From: Eggerthellaceae bacterium
GTDB lineage: Bacteria; Actinomycetota; Coriobacteriia; Coriobacteriales; Eggerthellaceae
Reading direction: 5' to 3'
DNA: 8,612 nt
Assembly: GCA_017459485.1 (NCBI GenBank)
Contig: JAFUCW010000401.1
Span: 1-8,612 of the forward strand
Shown: piece after piece, positions 5,582 to 8,612 of the stretch
Layout of the letters: each line of letters starts with the position of its first letter
How positions within the stretch are numbered: the stretch's first letter is position 1
Position numbers and translations under genes: made by a program
Notes under the pieces: model-generated
Database searches by the model: none
What the model was told of the DNA's origin: nothing
The model's input: only the letters and a program-made list of their open reading frames with translations

Positions 5582-5612
5582 GTTTGTGCAAAAAAGGATA
5601 TCGTTTGTGCAA
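5582..5612. promoter_or_regulatory. 10-bp direct repeats two helical turns apart, candidate activator site
   Basis: GTTTGTGCAA occurs at 5582-5591 and 5603-5612, start to start 21 bases, so both copies face the same side of the helix. On the minus strand they read TTGCACAAAC, upstream of the methyltransferase gene and directly behind the regulator gene. A related GTGCAAAC is at 5512-5519. The arrangement fits binding by a multimeric regulator such as the adjacent PucR-type protein; the link is an inference. Confidence 0.45.
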
Positions 5613-5640
5613 TTATGTAGAAGCGCAGCTAGATTGGCCG

Positions 5641-7131
5641 TTATTCCCCCGGCAAGAGGCGTGCATCGTGAATGGCAAACGAGAGAAGCAGGTAATTCAT
5701 GGCTTCCGGGTCGTGCAGAGTGGCCGCCTCGTCCACCAGGGCCAGGTCGGAAACCTCGCGCATCTTCTCCAGTCGGTAGGCGAGGCTGTTACGATGTATG
5801 CCAAGATAGCGTGCAGCTTCGGAAAGGTGAAAGCAAGATAAGACGTAGGCCTTAAGCGTCTGGTAGTAAGACGTGCCGTTTTCCTTGTCGTAGCGTTCGA
5901 GCCGGTCAATTTCGCATGCAGCGTAGGTCCATAGCAACTGGTCTTTTCGCAACGTGCCGTATATTTGATCGAGCCCGCGTTCCTGCGCCCTTGACACGCC
6001 GCCGCCGCTTTCAAGGCACCATTCCGCCTCGTTCTTCGCTTGCAGGTAATACGTGTGGAACTGCCTTAGATCGTCGAACAAAACACTCACGCCGCAGCAG
6101 AAGTCATCCTGCACAAGACTCTCCATCCGGTCGAACAGCCCACTGCTACTGTGGCGCGACTCGTTTTCCACAACCACCAGACTATTGCCGAACAGAAAAG
6201 CAATCACGAAGAGAAACTGGCTGGTAACGACGTTGTAGAGCCGGGAAAGAAGCACCGGGTCTTGCCTGCTGCGCTCGCGAATGACATAGATCCTGAACTC
6301 GTCTTCGAGCTGCCAGCGCAGCGCGCGCAACGAAAGCGCTATCTCCGGCTCATCGAACGAATTTCTTGCAAAGAACCGCGAAAAGGATTCCGCAAGCATG
6401 GATGTGGGGCTGTAGTGGGCGTAATAGGCTTCCATGTGCCTTGTCATGTGCTTCACAAGAATGTTCGCAATGCGCTCGAGCCCCTTATCGAATGGGCGCG
6501 AAAAACTGAACAGCACGAAGTGTCCCGCCATGTATCCATTGGGATAAAGGCTGCAATGCATGTATTGGTGGTCGCCCATCTGCGAATCGCGCGTACGCGG
6601 AAACGTGTCTTTCCACACTTCGGGCAGGTTAATGGAGTCGCGTAGACTGCGAATTCTCGAAGAAGTAATGCCCTTGTCTTCCAAGATTTCCGCCCAATGC
6701 CAATGAATATCCGAAGAATACCCTGAAGCAACGGCAAAAGCACGGCCATCGGGAGCGTACACATAGCAAGGAGCCTTCAGGACGTTCTTGCTCGCGTCCA
6801 ACATCAGCTGAAGGCCGCCTTCGTTTTCGGCCAACTGGGCAATGTCGCTTTCCCATCGATTGTACGATTCCATGATCGAGCAGATTTCATTGAAGACGTT
6901 TTCGGTGTCTACGCCTCGCACGAGAATCATGTCTTGCCGATGGACGATCAGGGTGTCGTCGTCGTCTGCTTCGAAGTAATTGTTCGCCCTGCCAGCGTAA
7001 ACGGTCTTATGGTCCAAATAAGAAGATGCGATCAGTCGCGCCTGCTCTATGGTGGCGTGGCCCATTTGTATCATTGGCACAATAGTGTCATAAGGCAGCG
7101 CGTAGTATATCTCCCACATGCTCAGGTTCAA
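5641..7131 (-). CDS. CdaR/PucR-type transcriptional regulator
   Basis: A 496-residue one-component regulator. Seen: a long N-terminal region (about 1-260) with no recognised domain, probably ligand-sensing; a CdaR GGDEF-like region at about 270-375 with the family pattern CGVSVLFDDLRQF...YYLQAKNEAE (346-370); and a C-terminal PucR helix-turn-helix, LKAYVLSCFHLSEAARYLGIHRNSLAYRLEKMREV (about 426-460). No membrane segment or signal peptide is visible. The longest start is TTG at 7131, with GGGGGA only three bases upstream; ATG at 7119 is an alternative (the same Shine-Dalgarno would be 15 bases away). Most members of this family activate nearby catabolic or transport genes. Its position upstream of, and in the same direction as, the methyltransferase/transporter pair suggests that these are its targets. 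Confidence 0.88.
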   Translation of the reverse strand: MNLSMWEIYYALPYDTIVPMIQMGHATIEQARLIASSYLDHKTVYAGRANNYFEADDDDTLIVHRQDMILVRGVDTENVFNEICSIMESYNRWESDIAQLAENEGGLQLMLDASKNVLKAPCYVYAPDGRAFAVASGYSSDIHWHWAEILEDKGITSSRIRSLRDSINLPEVWKDTFPRTRDSQMGDHQYMHCSLYPNGYMAGHFVLFSFSRPFDKGLERIANILVKHMTRHMEAYYAHYSPTSMLAESFSRFFARNSFDEPEIALSLRALRWQLEDEFRIYVIRERSRQDPVLLSRLYNVVTSQFLFVIAFLFGNSLVVVENESRHSSSGLFDRMESLVQDDFCCGVSVLFDDLRQFHTYYLQAKNEAEWCLESGGGVSRAQERGLDQIYGTLRKDQLLWTYAACEIDRLERYDKENGTSYYQTLKAYVLSCFHLSEAARYLGIHRNSLAYRLEKMREVSDLALVDEAATLHDPEAMNYLLLSFAIHDARLLPGE

Positions 7132-7158
7132 ACGTCCCCCATTCGATTGTTCCTTACG

Positions 7159-7186
7159 ATTATAGGAAATAAAGGACTGGAAACAA
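7159..7186 (-). promoter_or_regulatory. Predicted promoter of the PucR-type regulator gene
   Basis: On the minus strand TATAAT (7159-7164, perfect) is preceded by a 16-base spacer and TTGTTT (7181-7186, 3 of 6 to TTGACA). Transcription would start near 7152, about 20 bases before the TTG start codon, leaving a short leader with GGGGGA. Confidence 0.5.
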
Positions 7187-7313
7187 ACGATTGACGCAGA
7201 GAGCGCACCGCCCTTTCATGCCAGGCAGTCCATGACCCCGACGTTTTCCAAGGGGCCTTTCGACGCCCTGCTTCGCAAGACACTCTGTGCACCCACGGGC
7301 AAGCCAGGGGCAT

Positions 7314-7319
7314 TATAAT
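7314..7319 (+). promoter_or_regulatory. Predicted -10 element of the UDP-glucose dehydrogenase gene
   Basis: A perfect TATAAT lies 40 bases before the chosen start codon, giving a start site near 7326. No good -35 is seen 16-18 bases upstream (ACCCAC region). It overlaps the ATG at 7318, which argues against that ATG as the translation start. Confidence 0.5.
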
Positions 7320-7359
7320 GGTCGATAACTTAAAGAATTACCGAAACCAAGGACACGAC

Positions 7360-8604
7360 ATGATCATTGCAGTGGCGGGCGCAGGGTACGTGGGAATGTC
7401 GCTGGCGGTGCTGCTGGCGCAACGTCATACCGTTCACCTGGTCGACATAGACCCAAGCCGCATCGCGCTTATCCAGGGAGGCGCGTCCCCTGTCGCCGAC
7501 GAAAAGATCACAGCGCGTCTTGCCGCCGGCAACCTCGACCTCCATCCTACGCTCGATGCCGCCAAAGCATACGAAGCCTCCGACATGGCAATCGTCGCGG
7601 TGCCCACCGACTACGACCCGAACCTCAACTTCTTCGACACGTCGGCAGTTGACGACGTGGTACGCCAAGCGGCCGAAGCAAACCCCAGCACAACCATCGT
7701 CGTGCGCTCGACCACTCCCGTCGGCCACACCGACAAGCTTGCCGCACGCTTCCCAAAAGCATCCATCCTGTTCAGCCCCGAATTCCTTCGCGAGGGGCGG
7801 TCGCTTCATGACAACCTGTATCCAAGCCGCATCGTGGTAGGCGCGCCGAGCGGCTCTGGCAACGCGGGACTGGAACAGGCGCGCCATTTCGCCTCCCTGC
7901 TTACCTCAGGCGCCGCCATCGATGACGTACCTGTGACCATCACGAAAGCCGCGGAAGCCGAGGCTATCAAGCTGTTTTCCAACACCTATCTGGCTCTTCG
8001 CATCGCTTTCTTCAACGAACTCGACACCTATGCAGACCTGTGCAACCTGGATGTCCGCTCCATTGTGGAAGGCGTATGCGCCGACCCGCGCATTGGGGAT
8101 TTCTACAACAACCCCTCGTTCGGCTATGGAGGATACTGCCTTCCCAAAGACACCAAGCAGTTGCTCGCAAACTACCAAGATGTGCCACAGGACCTTATCG
8201 GCGCTGTCATCTCCGCGAACGAAACGCGCAAGGGCCACATTGCCAATCGAATCGCAGAACGACTGGAGCAAGAGCAGTGCAGACCCGAAGGTGGAGATGC
8301 GCCTGGCGCTCTCAAAAACGGCGCCGCCGTCGTCGGCATCTACCGACTAGCCATGAAAGCAGGCTCCGACAACATTCGCTCGTCGAGCGTCGTGGACGTG
8401 ATGCAGCGCCTGATGGAGCGTGGGTTCGCCCTACTCGTCTACGCTCCCCTTTTCGGCGAAACGGAGTTTCTTGGCTGCGAAGTCACCCACAGCTTGGACG
8501 AGTTCAAGCAGCGCAGCACCCTTATTGTCGCAAATCGCGTGACAAGCGACCTGTCCGATGTGAGCGACAAGGTCTTCACGCGCGACCTCTTCAGCCGCGA
8601 CTAA
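7360..8604 (+). CDS. ugd: UDP-glucose 6-dehydrogenase
   Basis: A 414-residue cytoplasmic enzyme that oxidises UDP-glucose twice with NAD+ to UDP-glucuronate, a precursor of capsule or other surface glycans. Seen: N-terminal Rossmann motif AGAGYVG (6-12) with the ribose-binding acidic end VDID (28-31), VRSTTPVG (115-122), FSPEFLREG (138-146) holding E141 and E145, K204 and N208 in EAIKLFSNTYLALRIAFFNE (201-220), and the active-site segment GYGGYCLPKDTKQLLANY (255-272) with nucleophile C260 and D264. These numbers coincide with those of the Streptococcus pyogenes enzyme, so the start and length are right. The GYGGYCLPKDT form and total length (about 400) fit the short bacterial class. AAGGA lies six bases before the ATG at 7360. 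It is divergent from the regulator and ends eight bases before the window edge, so any polysaccharide genes downstream are not visible. Confidence 0.97.
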   Translation: MIIAVAGAGYVGMSLAVLLAQRHTVHLVDIDPSRIALIQGGASPVADEKITARLAAGNLDLHPTLDAAKAYEASDMAIVAVPTDYDPNLNFFDTSAVDDVVRQAAEANPSTTIVVRSTTPVGHTDKLAARFPKASILFSPEFLREGRSLHDNLYPSRIVVGAPSGSGNAGLEQARHFASLLTSGAAIDDVPVTITKAAEAEAIKLFSNTYLALRIAFFNELDTYADLCNLDVRSIVEGVCADPRIGDFYNNPSFGYGGYCLPKDTKQLLANYQDVPQDLIGAVISANETRKGHIANRIAERLEQEQCRPEGGDAPGALKNGAAVVGIYRLAMKAGSDNIRSSSVVDVMQRLMERGFALLVYAPLFGETEFLGCEVTHSLDEFKQRSTLIVANRVTSDLSDVSDKVFTRDLFSRD

Positions 8605-8612
8605 ACCTTCCC

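Larger units (their letters stand above)
5367..5640. other. Regulatory intergenic region between regulator and methyltransferase genes
   Basis: No gene is supported. The region carries the TTGCACAAAC direct repeats, a third TTGCAC on the minus strand (within 5512-5520), a strong leader hairpin and two closely spaced TGCGCA palindromes (5418-5423, 5426-5431). A promoter for the methyltransferase/transporter pair is expected here on the minus strand; no consensus -35/-10 pair was clear, in line with activator dependence. Confidence 0.5.

Noticed and set aside
7318..7359. Start of UDP-glucose dehydrogenase at the ATG at 7318
   Set aside because: That ATG lies in a TATAAT box, and the start at 7360 gives the family N terminus MIIAVAGAGYVG with active-site numbering equal to that of the streptococcal enzyme.

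Overview
The window looks like chromosomal DNA from an anaerobic actinobacterium of the Coriobacteriia/Eggerthellaceae type. That placement is an inference from gene content: a URO-D-like methyltransferase beside a large CdaR/PucR-type regulator, a two-FeoA ferrous iron operon, and moderately GC-rich coding DNA. No rRNA, tRNA, CRISPR array, transposase or phage gene was seen. All seven genes have ordinary open frames. One (feoB) runs off the left edge.

Layout. Positions 1-1704 (minus strand) hold a ferrous iron uptake operon transcribed right to left: short feoA-like gene, second feoA, then feoB (5' 363 codons only). A consensus-like promoter with a 32-bp dyad between and over its -35/-10 elements, plus a second inverted repeat near the expected transcription start, lies at about 1786-1843. 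Positions 1844-2176 are non-coding and carry two short tandem repeats. A lone plus-strand gene at 2177-2569 encodes a divergent MoaE-like protein (molybdopterin synthase large subunit family). It keeps the two lysines of the active site but lacks the hallmark histidine. The convergent gap 2570-2828 contains another tandem repeat, an 11-bp inverted repeat and two hairpins that can re-pair with each other.

Positions 2829-7131 (minus strand) form what I read as a functional unit: a 496-residue CdaR/PucR-type regulator (upstream), a URO-D/MtaA-type methyltransferase homologue, and, 27 bases further on, a DASS/SLC13 anion transporter. The likely logic is that the transporter brings in a carboxylated (possibly methoxylated or methylated) compound, the URO-D protein takes part in corrinoid-dependent methyl transfer, and the regulator senses the substrate. 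No corrinoid protein or partner methyltransferase is in the window, so the chemistry is a hypothesis. Repeated TTGCACAAAC motifs and a strong leader hairpin lie between regulator and methyltransferase gene.

Divergent from the regulator, 7360-8604 (plus strand) encodes a complete UDP-glucose 6-dehydrogenase with all expected catalytic residues, supplying UDP-glucuronate for surface polysaccharides.

The parts most worth following up are the atypical MoaE-like protein, the regulator/methyltransferase/transporter unit, and the symmetric feo operator. I saw no sign of a defence system or of a wholly new multi-gene system.
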